DNA of 64,000 nucleotides. Source: Acanthochlamys bracteata. Its lineage: Eukaryota > Streptophyta > Magnoliopsida > Pandanales > Velloziaceae. Positions 36,421 through 48,123 of this stretch are shown piece by piece. How positions within the stretch are numbered: the first letter of the stretch is position 1; every line of letters starts with the position of its first letter. Both the position numbers and the translations under genes were made by a program. Under the pieces are notes generated by a model, which had not been told where the DNA came from, searched no databases, and saw only the letters and a list, made by a program, of their open reading frames with translations. The stretch is taken from assembly GCA_019914995.1 (NCBI GenBank), contig CM034133.1, forward strand, positions 4,030,001 through 4,094,000. Direction: 5' to 3'.

Positions 36421-38024
36421 ATAAGGTGACCCGAATCAATTTCACTGTTCGGGTAATCGGGTTCTCTCTTCTTTTCGATTTTCTTCCTCTCTCTCTCTCT
36501 CTCTCGTTCTGTTGGATCTCTCCCTGCACGGGTGGCTCTCTTCTTGCTTTATTTGATCACTCGCATTCTTGTTCTCTTCAGCGATTGCACTACGAATTCT
36601 TGGTACGGTAATTTTTTTCTCTCTAAACTTTGTTCTTTTTATGGTAATTTGGTTTTGTTTCTTGCCTCTGTTGGTATGAGGGGAAGCTAGTCTTCCTCTG
36701 AATTGTGAAGTTCGGAGGAAAGCTGTTTCTTTAAGAAACTATTTGCTTTACTTTTTTTCTTTTCTTAAGAGTTGTTATTTTGCAAAATTGAAAGAGATTG
36801 TAGGACGAACAAGAGTGATTGGATTGCATTGGGTCGAGGGAGAAGAAATTAAGTGAACTTTTATGGAATATGTTCCAAAAATCAATTACTTTTCATGTGT
36901 TTTGGGACGACTATGGAGTTTGAATTGTTTGCTTTTAGCCATCCATAGTTGAGCTACGGTTAGTTACAAATATACATGATTAGTAGGATTTGTGTGATGA
37001 TTTCTGTAATATTAATGCAACAGACTTGTGAGTTGCATATAATCTGATTACATGCAGTTAAAAAATGAACCTGGCGATGGGTTTTGCTGGAATCTGAATA
37101 TAGGTTCAATGCCAAGCAGTCTCTGATCGGTTGAATATTGATGAAGTTTGTGATTTTTTTTTTTTTGAGTGATCATTGGTTACTGATTTAAAGTTTGTAA
37201 TTTTAATCATTCATATTTGAGGCTTCAAGTAGAAGACTTTCCTTTTGCTGTGTCTTCCTTATGTTAGTTTACGTAAGTTTCATGGATTCTCATAATTTTA
37301 AAAAGTATATGCTATCGATGCCAATGTAACCAACCTTTTCCTTATTTAGAACTGGTTTTAAAGTGCATGTGAAGAGGTAAGGTTGTGCTATAAACTTCAA
37401 AGTAAACATTCCCATCATGTAAGTATTTCGTTAATATGCTCTATGACATCTGCTTTTAGAATGATTTCTACGCTTTTTGGTTCAAAGTCTAGTCCTTTGG
37501 CTGGTCATTTGTCAAAACATCCAAAGAAAGGCACAGTAGACATCTCCCTTGTGGTTAATTTTATGTAGGTCTGCAGGTGGGTACTTGTAGCTCAGTAAAT
37601 ATTCATTGTAAGACTGGATGGAAGCGGGTGCATGCTACACTTGAAAAGTCTTCGGACAAATTAAATCATTTTTAAGACAGTTTGAAATTTAATTCTAGGA
37701 AGAATCTGGATATGAAATAAGATAATACAACCTGGATATAGGTTTCGTTGACGAATGTACAAACTTATCAATGTGAAGTTTCTACAAGTACACAAAAGCC
37801 CAATCAGTCTGTGCACGATTGGTTCTAGCTCTGGATTTATGCCAATGTTTAGTTTATACAATGGAACTACCTTGTCAATCTTATCATTTCTCGTCATGTC
37901 CTTACTTTGCTTTATTAAATAGATTTCACCATACTTCCTAATGTATCTGAATCTTTACTTTCCAGATTCCACTAATTTCTGTTATCAATTGGTTAGTGTT
38001 GTCAAATGCGTGCCTGATTTCAAG
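36421..38024 (+). promoter_or_regulatory. Promoter, CT-rich leader and 5'UTR intron of the second MUSTANG-like gene
   Basis: A CT repeat (about 36486-36506) sits in leader-like sequence, followed by a good donor (TACG/GTAATTT near 36607). The last acceptor before the start codon is TTTACTTTCCAG ending at 37965, leaving 59 leader bases before the ATG at 38025. The T-rich 1.3 kb between has only small frames and reads as a leader intron, matching the arrangement upstream of copy 1. Confidence 0.5.
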
Positions 38025-41000
38025 ATGTCTGTTGATAAGTTGGCATTACTTTGCCACATTGGTGGAGACTTCATTGATGAAGAAGGGAAGGTTTCATATC
38101 GGGGTGGCTCTGTCCGCTTGTCTTATGTGGATCGAACAATCAGTTATGAGGAGTTATTGAAAGTTCTCAGTGGACTATGTAGGCTATCACAATGTCCATT
38201 TACTGTTAAGTATAAGCACCCAGATATACCATTTGGTTCACCTTTCCTGTCGCCACTGGTTAGCGTTGAAGATGAGAGCGATTTGTGCAATATGATGGAA
38301 GTCTTTTCAACTCCAAAGTCCACAATCCCACTTTATTTATCTGCTAATGGGTCGTCAACATATACTAGTCCCGTTACCAGGTATTGACTCTTCCTTATGA
38401 CAACTAACACATATGAGAACTTTGCCCACTCTGTTCCTAATTATCCATTTTTGCATGGTTCTCCCTTTATTTTGTTTTGGTTTGATCATCTATGAAGTAT
38501 GCTGAGGATGGTTGATTGTGCAAAAGTTGATTGAAGTCTTCAGAATTGGCAAAAAATGATTATTAGGTCTGCGAGTGCAAATTGTTGTATCTGCTTATTT
38601 GTATATTTGCAGTGATGTTTCGTGTTTGTAACTTTGTATAGGTGTAACTCAGTCCATCCTACCCTTGCTGCTGCTGCCAACACTGACATATCAGAGGCAA
38701 TGCCATCAAAAGCTTCACGAGGCACATCATCGCGTAAAGAAAAACGTGATGGTACATTGACCACTGTGCCTGTAAGTGGAGGAACTGTGCGCCACAATGA
38801 TGGTTCACCACGGGTTAAATCTATTGCGAGAAAAAGGGTGGCCCAACACTCAAATTCTCCAAATGCTTCCAAAAGGTTTAATGTTGGTGATCGTGGTCTA
38901 TCAGATACTGTTGTAGTGTTCAATGATAAGGATTCTGCCCCTGGTAGTCTTGATGGCAGTGGGGGAACTACCACTAATACAAACGATATCAGAAGGGTCA
39001 CTCGTTCAATGAGTAAAGGACCTCAGACTGAGTTAGCTAAGGTTTTAGTAGGTGATCCAGAAGAAGCCTTTGAAGAAGATAGTGTTTTGAAGCAAGGTCA
39101 GGAATTTGAAAACATTGACGCTTTACGAAAAGCGCTTTCAGAGGCATCTATTGTGGAGAACTTTGTTTATAAGAGAGTGAAAAATGATTCAAAAAGGTTT
39201 ACTGCCAAATGTGTTTTTGAGGGGTGTGAATGGCGTCTACATGCATCAAAACTCAAAGGGGTAGATACCTTTAAAATCAAGACTTACTATCCATTCCATA
39301 CATGTGCAAAAAATTTGTTGGGGCAAAATGATCCAAATGTCAAAGCTCATTGGATCTCAAGATTCATATTGAACAGAATGCGGGACAATATTGATTATAC
39401 GCCAAAGGATATAACTTCTGAGATTTACCAGAACTTTGGTGTTAAAGTGAGCTACTACAGAGCTTGGCGTGGGAGGAAATGGGCTCGAAGAGTAATACAA
39501 GGTTCTTCTGAGGATTTGTGGGAGGAACTTCCTGTATATTGTAGAGAAGTGGAAAAGTCAAACCCAAAGAGCGTACTGTTTTTGGAATTTGATGCAGAGA
39601 ACTGCTTTCAGAGGCTTTTTGTTGCGTTGAATGCAACAATTCATGGGTTTTTATTTGGGTGCAGGCCACTTCTTATTTTTAAAGCAACAAATATTTTAGG
39701 AAGATATCCTCTTGTGCTTCTTACTGCAGCAGCTGTTGATGCGAATGATGGAGCTTTTCCAGTAGCTTATGCTATTGTGGAATCTGATAATTCTGATAAT
39801 TGGTCTTGGTTCATGTCATGGCTACGGCAAACATTGGAAAGGGAGTTCACCGATCCGCTGGGAAGTGCATCATGGCTTCATTGGCTTGTTATTATTTCGG
39901 AGGAAAAAGATGGTTTGGTTGAGAGTGTAAAGGCATCATTTCCTGGAGCCCGTCATGCTTTCTGTGTTTCTCATATAGCACAGCGGATTCCCAATTACAA
40001 GGACAAAGAAGTTAGGAATTACATTTTTTTGGCTGCCGCTGCATACACCAGAGATGAGTATGAGCATTACATCAATGAGCTTAGAAGGATCAATATAAGA
40101 GGTCATGAATGGATCTTGACCAATTTGAATCCTAAGGACTGGGCGACATCCCACTTTGAAGGGCGGCGCTATAACATATTGACATCAAATGTTGGTGAAA
40201 CCTTTACGTCTTGGATTAGTGAGCTTGTAAATGTGCCAATTATGACAATAGTCCAAGAGATGAACTCCAGGATAGCAACGCATTTTCTTCAGCAACGTGA
40301 AGTTGGGAAGCAGATGGAATCAGTTCTTACATCAAAGCAAGAAGTGTATCTTCTTGAAACGAGCAAAGAAGCACTTGGTCTCAAAGTCGAGTATAGTGTT
40401 GCAGGAGAGCGAATTGTTGTTGATCCCAAAGGTTCTACCTTTCTTGTCAGTCTAAACGGTACATGCTCATGCTGTGGGTGGCAAGTGAAGGGACTACCAT
40501 GTGCTCATGCATTAGCTGTTATCCAACTTGAACAACTTGATGTGTATGCATATTGTCATGAGTCGTTCACTGTTGCTAAGTTTAATGTTGCTTATGAGGG
40601 TGAGATAAACCCAGTTCCTGATAAAAGCGAGTGGAATTATGAGGATATTCCTGATTGTAAGCCTCCTTCCGTCAACAAGCGTCACCGGGGACGATACAGG
40701 GTTCATTTTACCAAGAAAGTGGTTATGAAGGATTATCTTCACTGCAGTATTTGCCAAGAATCTGGGCATAATAAAAGAACATGTCCTAGAAAGCCAAATG
40801 GTCCTCCGGAGCTTCCTGGTAAGAGCTATTACTGCGACGCTCTTCTTGGTATAAAACTGTACATTTCACATTTTTTACATTCCTTATATAAGGGCATTAT
40901 ATAATACTAATTAAAATCAATGAAGTGGCTATACAGTGTGAAGCTGATTTAATAGCATTCAAATCATCTATAAGAATCATAGATGTTTCCATTGTGTTAA

Positions 41001-41137
41001 GATTGAGGGGTTACATCAATTACTGCTGCTATTATTTGTGTTCTTACGGTAACTCTTCCACAGAAACTGAAGATTCATCACCCTTGAGGATTGCTCTTCC
41101 AGATATTTTGGGTACACCACATACAGAGGAAGGTTGA
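38025..41137 (+). CDS. MUSTANG-like domesticated MULE transposase with N-terminal PB1 domain (copy 2)
   Basis: Spliced model: 38025-38380, 38642-40818, 41064-41137; 868 residues with consistent phases. Exon 1 (356 nt, exactly as in copy 1) is the PB1 domain (LALLCHIGGDF, YRGGSVRLSYVDRTI, acidic SVEDESDLCNMMEV). After a variable serine-rich linker come a MuDR-type zinc finger (about 269-343: CVFEGCEWRLHASK), the MULE core (about 426-560), a SWIM finger (CSCCGWQVKGLPCAHA, about 727-742) and a CCHC knuckle (CSICQESGHNKRTC, about 820-833). The last exon adds ETEDSSPLRIALPD and LGTPHTEEG. The first two catalytic acidic positions read K (IFKAT, K466) and E (SEEKDG, E539), the same changes as in copy 1. 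The start MSVDKLALLCHIGG aligns with MSTEKVALLCHIGG of copy 1. Likely nuclear, DNA-binding, with PB1-mediated partner binding. The two genes are a direct tandem duplication. Confidence 0.9.
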
Positions 41138-44100
41138 TTTCTGGGGACTGGAAAACATGCATTCATCTTACTGCTGGAGTTGTTTCTTTATTTAACTTGT
41201 CAGATAACTGGGTTATAAGAGTAGCTCCACAATGTACATATTCCCTGATGTAAGTCGGTCAGGTGTAGTTCTTCTCCTGTACTTTGTCCTGTCTTGGATT
41301 TGTGCAGTGTTTTGATTGCACACTGCAAGCCTTTCCCTTCTGTTGTATCATCTGCAGCAAAGTGGCCCATCAACCTTTGTAATTTATTAGTCGGTGATCT
41401 TAATGTTTCTGAAGGGCAAACACTAGCTTGATTATATAAACAATCAGGAAAACAAGGATCCAACTTCTGAACATTTGTTATGCAGATGGTAAGTAGTGGT
41501 AAAATCAAGCCTCTAGCTGGGACCTGGTGAAGGAAAGGGTTATCCTGCCATTCAGACGATAAAAACGTACTGAGCTAGTGATGCCTACCATGGAACTTCC
41601 GGCATTGTACCCAAAGGATTTCTGACTTCTGGCTGTAAACAGATTAAAGAATACCAGACGCAAGTTTTGGGAAGTTAACTATCCAAGGCTGTTTTATCTG
41701 TTGTCGACTAGTATTCACTTAGATTGTTGATTTTACCTTTGTATTACTAATCTATGGCTTGGTGGCCTATCAAGATTTATTTCTATGTGGTATTTCTTTT
41801 ATGAATTGCTCCAATGTGGTATTGGAAAAGGCATGAAAATCATTACAAGATGCTTATGAATGTTGACATACGAGATATTTATAGAAGGTAGACTAAGTTT
41901 CTATTAGTATCCAGTGTGTAGCATCCAATGGTGATGTTTCTGCTGAAGTTATATATCATGCTTAGTATGTTATTTTTTAAGGGAAGTGACTTTCTGCGAA
42001 GTTATCTTTTAAGAAAGTGAGTTTTGAGGAAGTAGTTTAGGTACAATTCGTTCCTTGAACTGTTCTAATATGTATGTTTTAGTCATTCTATTTAAAAATT
42101 GGAAAATTTACTTTACTGTTTAATATTAAACAAAAGTACACGAAAGTGTATAAGCAGGTATAATTGGAAAACTTCATTAAAAAATAAAATGAACAAAAAT
42201 GAAAGCAATTGAGTTTTAACCTAGAGAAAGAACAAAAAAATATTAATAAAAGAAGCTATTATTAAACTGATACCTTCAACAACGTTTTGTATATTTTCAG
42301 TAATATCTATCTTCAGTCTATATATTGAAAAGACTGAGCTACTTTAATTTGGCTTAGTTCAAGAACCAGACCGTATGTATCGGAGCTCTCAAAAACTGAT
42401 TTTGTTTATAACAATAAATTAATATTTATAATTTATGAGTTAAGTTAGATTGATAAGTCGGAATCAAATTCTGCAAGAATTAATAAAATAGGTCTATCTT
42501 ACGTCCAGTAGTCAACAAGTTATCTGTATCAAACTATAGTCACCAAATAATCAGCTACTCAACTACTAATTATATGAGATTTTTCTTTCATAACGTACAG
42601 AACAGAGGATCGAGTCCATCAACAAAGTTCATGCTCAAGTTTCTATATTAAGATTTTACAGACATATATATCACTGAAGCAAATCACACTATACAAGATC
42701 TATAATGAGTCAAATATCATCCTTATTCAGAAGAAGAGTCAAGTTCAATCTTTAAAAATAAAAGTAAAAAAGCAAACACACTAAATTTAGCAAAAAGTAA
42801 CTAAACAAAGTCAAACTGTTGAAGTCCACCTCGTTTAAAGCAGTCAACCCAGCAAGAATTCTCAAACCAAGAGAAGCCAATTTAGTTGGAGAAAATTAAA
42901 AAAAAATAACTGAAACAACCTAAGATTACATACGGGAGACTCAAATTGCTTTCATCGATGCATTTAATGTCCATGAAAGATTTGTACCAAAATAGCTAAA
43001 ATAAATTCTGAGGCAGCTGATTGACCACTGAAAAAATCTCATCTCTATTCTGAAAATTCGCCACTACTAGAGACACCAACGAAAATTTCTCTCCAACGGT
43101 AAGAACCAGCCACTTGTAAGAAAGAAGGCAATATAAGAAGCAGAAAGATTGAAGAACAGAGAGCAACACATTGAGCAAAAATTTCAAATTCAAAACCTGC
43201 ACTATATCGATTCAAATCTCTCAAGTGAAGAAATTTATCTTGCTGCCGATTATTTTCTTAACATCATCTTCAGCAACAAGTTTAGTCATATCAACTGAAA
43301 ACTTTAACATTACTTATTTACGTTGAGATAGATCAAGTGCTCAAACCTACTTTTTAATTCACTTGTAAACGTGTGTTAGAGTGATATGTGCACTTGGTAA
43401 AGGAGCTCGGTTGGAGCTTGGAGAAAGTTCTTTTACTTTATAACAAAGCTAGAGTGTCAGTCAGTTGGACTAGGGTGTCCAGTAGGCTGTGAAGGATCGT
43501 TTTGGTGAAAAAATCTTTAAAAGCAAGTGTGCTTGGTGAAGCACTTTGCTCTTAATTTGTATAATTTATTAAAAGTTTAGTTAAGTTTTGGCTCTTGCGA
43601 TAGAGCATTCATAAATGTAGGCAAAAAAATTTTCGAACCACGTAAATTTTCTGAGTATATTTGTTTTAACTTAGATAGCCATAATAACTATATAATAACG
43701 CTCACTGCCTGCAGAATATAAGTCACCTTACAGCCGAAAAACTTGCTATCCGTAAAAATATTATCTTTACGAAAATTTATATTTATCAATTCAATTCATT
43801 CCTACTTTCTTGAATTGATCTTGAAGGAAAATCAAATATGTATACTTAATTTCAAAATCCACATAATTTAGGAAAATTTTAAAAGAATAAAATAAATTTA
43901 TTTAATTAAAAGAAGGTAATTCTTAACTTTCCAAAATAAAACAAAATTATCGTTTTTCTCCCATTATTATTTAATAAAATAAAATAGAAAGTTTCTTCTC
44001 AATCATAATAACCAACTCTTCCCTATTATTATAAATCTTAACTGTGATAATATTTATTTTTTTAAAATTCATTTACTATTCTCGTTACTTTTTTTGTATA

Positions 44101-44572
44101 AAGTTTTGTCTAACTGATCCAAAAAGCAAACGCCATTCCTGAGATAAATGAAAGAACAACACCAACTACAACTGTTATTTTTGGAAACATTTAAACCGTG
44201 TTTAGAAAGCAATACAGTTTTTTTTAAAGGTAATATGTGGTAACTATTCAATTTTTTTCCCAAAATTACTTTCAAATTCCTAAACGAGTTTGGCTAACTA
44301 CCATTATTTATTGGTTTTACTAAATTGCATTTGTCCAGTTTTAGAAATAATTATTTGTTGCTAAAACCTATTTTAGAAAGTTTGGCAACCTATAACCAAA
44401 CTACTAGTTGCAAAATCTATTTTCAGAAAAAATTCTGGTATTATTTAACTCAGCTTGCACTCCAATCTCTTCTTTGGTACCGGAGAGATTCGGATTCCAG
44501 GACATTTACTTCCAAATATTGTCCGGGCAACTGAATCACATACATACTTAACATCCAATGGTAGCTGCAAGC
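41138..44572. other. Intergenic: 3' UTR, retroelement-like DNA, PME1 promoter
   Basis: About 41138-41750 looks like 3' UTR and downstream flank of MUSTANG-like copy 2. The A-rich middle has no gene; an LTR-like segment lies at 43370-43740 (separate entry). The last 300 bases form the promoter of the first pectin methylesterase gene. Confidence 0.4.
43370..43740 (+). repeat. LTR-like fragment (possible solo LTR)
   Basis: It contains word order typical of one group of plant copia LTRs: CTTGGTGAAGCACTTTGCTC, then GCGATAGAGCATTCATAAAT, then CGAACCACGTAAATTT. No primer-binding site, polyprotein or second LTR is nearby. This is recognised by pattern memory; boundaries are approximate. Confidence 0.4.
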
Positions 44573-45960
44573 ATGGAATTTGCATGCTTGAACATTTTCT
44601 TCTTGTTGTTGTTGATCTCCATGCATGTCGTCAATGGTGCTGGTGTTGTTGCGAAGACGTTGGTCGTAGATAAAGCTGGCGCTCCTGGAAATTTTAAAAC
44701 CATTGCTGCGGCCATTGCTGCCGTACCTTCAGGAAACACCCAATGGACAAAAATAAAAATTGCTCCAGGAGTTTATAAGTAGAAAATTTTACTTATATTC
44801 AAGTATAAATCGGAATAAATTGATATGCATGCATGCATGATTTGATTTGAATTGTTTCTTTTTGACAACGTTTTTGTTTTGGCAGAGAGAAGATCAAGAT
44901 CACTGCAGACAAGCCGTTCATAATATTAGAAGGAGCAGGAAAAGATGTAACATCAGTTGAATGGGGGGATGCCATTTTAAACAAAAACCCAAACTCTAAC
45001 ACCGCCGCGACGGCAACATTTACAGCATTAGCTTGCGATTTGGTCGTCAAAGGAATCACTTTCAAGGTACATTAATTACTTAACATTCTTGTTTACGTTA
45101 TACATGTTTTCTCTAAGGTGTTGAAATTTTTGCAGAATATTTTCACTGCTAGTAAATTTCCATCAAGAGCAGTTGCAGCTTTAGTAGGAGGTGATCGTTC
45201 ATCGTTCTACGGATGCGGTTTCGTAGGAATTGAAGACACTCTTTGTGATGGATCTGGACGGCACTACTTCAAAGACTGTTACATTGAAGGCTTTGCAGAT
45301 TTCATCTGGGGAATGGGCAAATCTCAGTATGAAGTACATACATCCATCCACATGCATATCCATCATTCTATGAAAAACTTTTTTTTTTCTTTCTTCTTTT
45401 TGTTGGTTTTAAATTTTTATTAATTTGCATTGCGCACGGTTGATGCGCGAAGAATTGTGTTATTGCTGCTGTGGGAAATTATCCGGGAGCTGGTTTTATT
45501 ACTGCGCAAGGGAACCTCGGCAAATCACAAGAAAGCGGATTCGTGTTTAAGAACTGCCGCATTACAGGATCCGCAAAGGTTTATTTAGGCAGGGCTTGGA
45601 GTCCATACTCAACAGTCATCTTCTACAAGACATCCATGTCGAATGCCGTCTATCCTCAAGGCTGGTTTGACTGGGGCAAGCCGACGTACGTACGTTGTAC
45701 TGTTTATCAAAATTAAGCTTTAATTAGATCGAGTGTTTAAATTTTTTTTACCAGTGGCGTACATTATCTATGATTTTTGTTTGATTTTGGTGTAATTCAG
45801 AGGCCAAATAACTTACGCGGAAATTGATTGCAACGGAGATGGAGCAGCACCGGGAGGACGAGTACCATGGTTGAAGAAACTTAGCCCGAACGAGTTGCAG
45901 TCGTATATCAGCACTTCTTATATTGATAGTGAAGGATGGATTAAGAAACAACCACTTTGA
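44573..45960 (+). CDS. Pectin methylesterase (PRO-less type), tandem copy 1
   Basis: Five exons: 44573-44778, 44886-45066, 45136-45333, 45453-45685, 45801-45960; 325 residues, phases consistent. It has a signal peptide ([18 protein letters not shown]...) and no PMEI pro-domain, so it is a secreted enzyme predicted to de-esterify homogalacturonan in the wall. Pectinesterase signatures: [47 protein letters not shown]. The catalytic pair D163 and D184 and the active-site R242 are present. The usual glutamines are replaced: R140 in place of the QAVA glutamine, and E162 in place of the QDTL glutamine. The paralogue at 49574 keeps the second glutamine. I used the ATG at 44573 because it matches the paralogue's MEL start; an in-frame ATG at 44558 would add five residues. 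The exon 4 acceptor (45452) has a weak pyrimidine tract. Confidence 0.87.
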
Positions 45961-46968
45961 TTTGAGCTAAGCTATTTTGTTGAGATGATGAATTGATAGT
46001 TTAGTAAATTATTTTTAGGAAAAATTACTAACTAGTCGCGGTGTATATACTCTTTTGTATTTTTATAGAAAGCTATCTATGGAATATTTCATTTTTAAGT
46101 AGAAAATATGATAAATTTTTCTATATAGGCGACATGTTTGCGTGCCTACTAATTATATTTTGCGTAGAGGGTGTTGAATCTGATGGTAGCTTTCAAGGGC
46201 AGGAGCATATAGTACCTAATAGTATCTCATATTTTTCTCTTTCAGTACAATAATCCATTGTTATCAATGGTATTTTAATTATACGAGTTTAGATTTTACA
46301 TACAAATCGACATTCTCATTAGTGTAATTTATATATGGCACTAGCCCATGCATGAAATACTTACTAAAACGAGAAATAAAGCACCGTTTACTTGCATGAA
46401 AACTGAATTTTTTAAAAAATACAAATAAATTTATAAAATAAATATAAAAAATTATTCAAAATTGAAAAAGTCACTTCCGAATTCAGCGTGAATATAAACA
46501 TGCCCTTACATTTTGTGATTTATTGCAAGTTAAATTAATTTCTTTTTAACTTTGATACAAGTTAAGAACGGAATCCACAATACAGACTATATATTATACG
46601 ATGGACTAAATAATTTGGTTTGAGTTGACAAAGTGTTGAAATATAATAATTTCTCAGTGGAGCTACCTTGGAATGATTGCATATAATAAATTGCTTCATA
46701 AAAGATTAAAAAGTGTTACTTCCGAAGTTTGGCTACGTCTCATCGTCGTTAAAACTAAAATTCAAGTATAAGATTGAACGTATTTAGTGTTTTTAGTGCA
46801 TTATTGTATAATCCCGGCATTCATTGATATATTTTTGATCCTACATAATTAATTGTGTGATAAAGTAAAGAAGCGCTACGAAAGAAGCCGATTCACAAAA
46901 CACTATCGATCTGCGTGGGATATATCTGAACGTACGCTTTCAGAATCTTTGCAATGTTTAAATAAAGC
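45961..46968. other. Intergenic after PME copy 1
   Basis: The 3' UTR is followed by A/T-rich sequence. No supported gene. Confidence 0.35.
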
Positions 46969-47440
46969 GGGTAGAGTGCGTATTGCTTATGAAATAAAAT
47001 TTTTTTAAAATAAAAAATAATTTTATATTTTTTTAAAAATAAGTTTTATTTTTTTATTTTAAAAAAATAATAAAAATATGTAAGAAAAAGATATCATTAC
47101 GTAAAATTTTTCTACACTATCTAAATTTTTAAATAAATTTTTTAAATATTTATAAAATATATATTGAAAAATATAAAATAGAAAAAAAGTTGAAAAGTGG
47201 CTTTTGGTATGCACTACCAAACGCACCCTAGTACGTCGAGAAGTGATTAAATAAGAAATATTTTTTAAAAATTATTTAGATTTTTTAGTAAATTATTTGA
47301 ACTTTTTATTTTAAAAAAAACCATATATATATATATAGCGATTTTATAATATATAATTTATTTTTATTTTATAAAATATTAAATATTCTTAAAAATTAAA
47401 ATTTTGAAATAAAATAATAAGCACTATCAAATACGTTTTT
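46969..47440. mobile_element. MITE-like elements (one well-bounded copy plus a fragment)
   Basis: 46969-47229 starts GGGTAGAGTGCGTATTGCTT and ends GCACTACCAAACGCACCC, an inverted pair. Its interior matches the 12623-12869 copy tract by tract. A degraded second copy follows at about 47240-47440. Confidence 0.55.
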
Positions 47441-47670
47441 AATTTAAAGTATATATTTTGAAAAAGAATATAGGCACTTCCATAATTATAAACACTCACA
47501 AACTCTTACCAGCAATTTTTGACTAGTAAGATTTTAAATTTAATTTTCACCATTGAATATAAATAGGTATGATTAAAAATGCATTGATAATATTTCAGCT
47601 CGATTAATCTAATTACGAATCGACATCTATTCGATCATTTGATTAAAATAATATAAATAATAAAAATTCA

Positions 47671-47696
47671 ATATATATATATATATATATATATAT
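47671..47696. repeat. AT microsatellite
   Basis: An uninterrupted run of about 13 AT units. Confidence 0.9.
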
Positions 47697-47697
47697 A

Positions 47698-48122
47698 GGG
47701 GCACTTTTTTTCTACGAGCACTCTTGTGTACTCTACGGTCAATTTTATTTAAAAAAATTTTAAATTTAATCTCTACTATTGAATATAAAAAATTAAAATT
47801 CGTTAATAGTTCTCAACCAATTCTTTGAGTAATTACTTATCAGTTCCTAACTAGTAACTAGTCGATTAGTTATTGATTGATAACTAATTAATAATTAAAA
47901 TTAAATTAAAAAAAATAAATAAATAAAATTAAAAAATTGAAAAAGAGGCGAAAAAATAATACATAAAGTTGTGAGTGAAAGTAAAATACTAATGTAAATC
48001 ATTTTTTTCGAGAACGAAAGAGAATAAAATAAATGATTTCTCCTGATACAATCATGATCGTTTAATTGTATGAAGTGCTGGAGTGCTGAATAGTAGAGAG
48101 AGTGCATATAGCCGGTACTTCA
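47698..48122. repeat. Truncated foldback-like unit
   Basis: A short TAACTAGTCGATTAG-type array (about 47815-47895) is followed by an arm at about 47946-48122. That arm is a diverged direct copy of the right arm of the neighbouring element (ATAAAGTTGTGAGTGAAAGT here, ATAAAGTTGTTAATGAAAGT at 49140). No clear left arm remains, so it looks like a partial copy or deletion derivative. Confidence 0.5.
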
Positions 48123-48123
48123 A

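Noticed and set aside
38540..39001. 153-codon minus frame
   Set aside because: Shadow of MUSTANG-like copy 2, whose plus frame is continuous and domain-bearing.
32243..41137. Active Mutator transposon
   Set aside because: Exon-intron genes with PB1 domains, no terminal inverted repeats seen, and the first two catalytic acidic positions of the MULE core altered.
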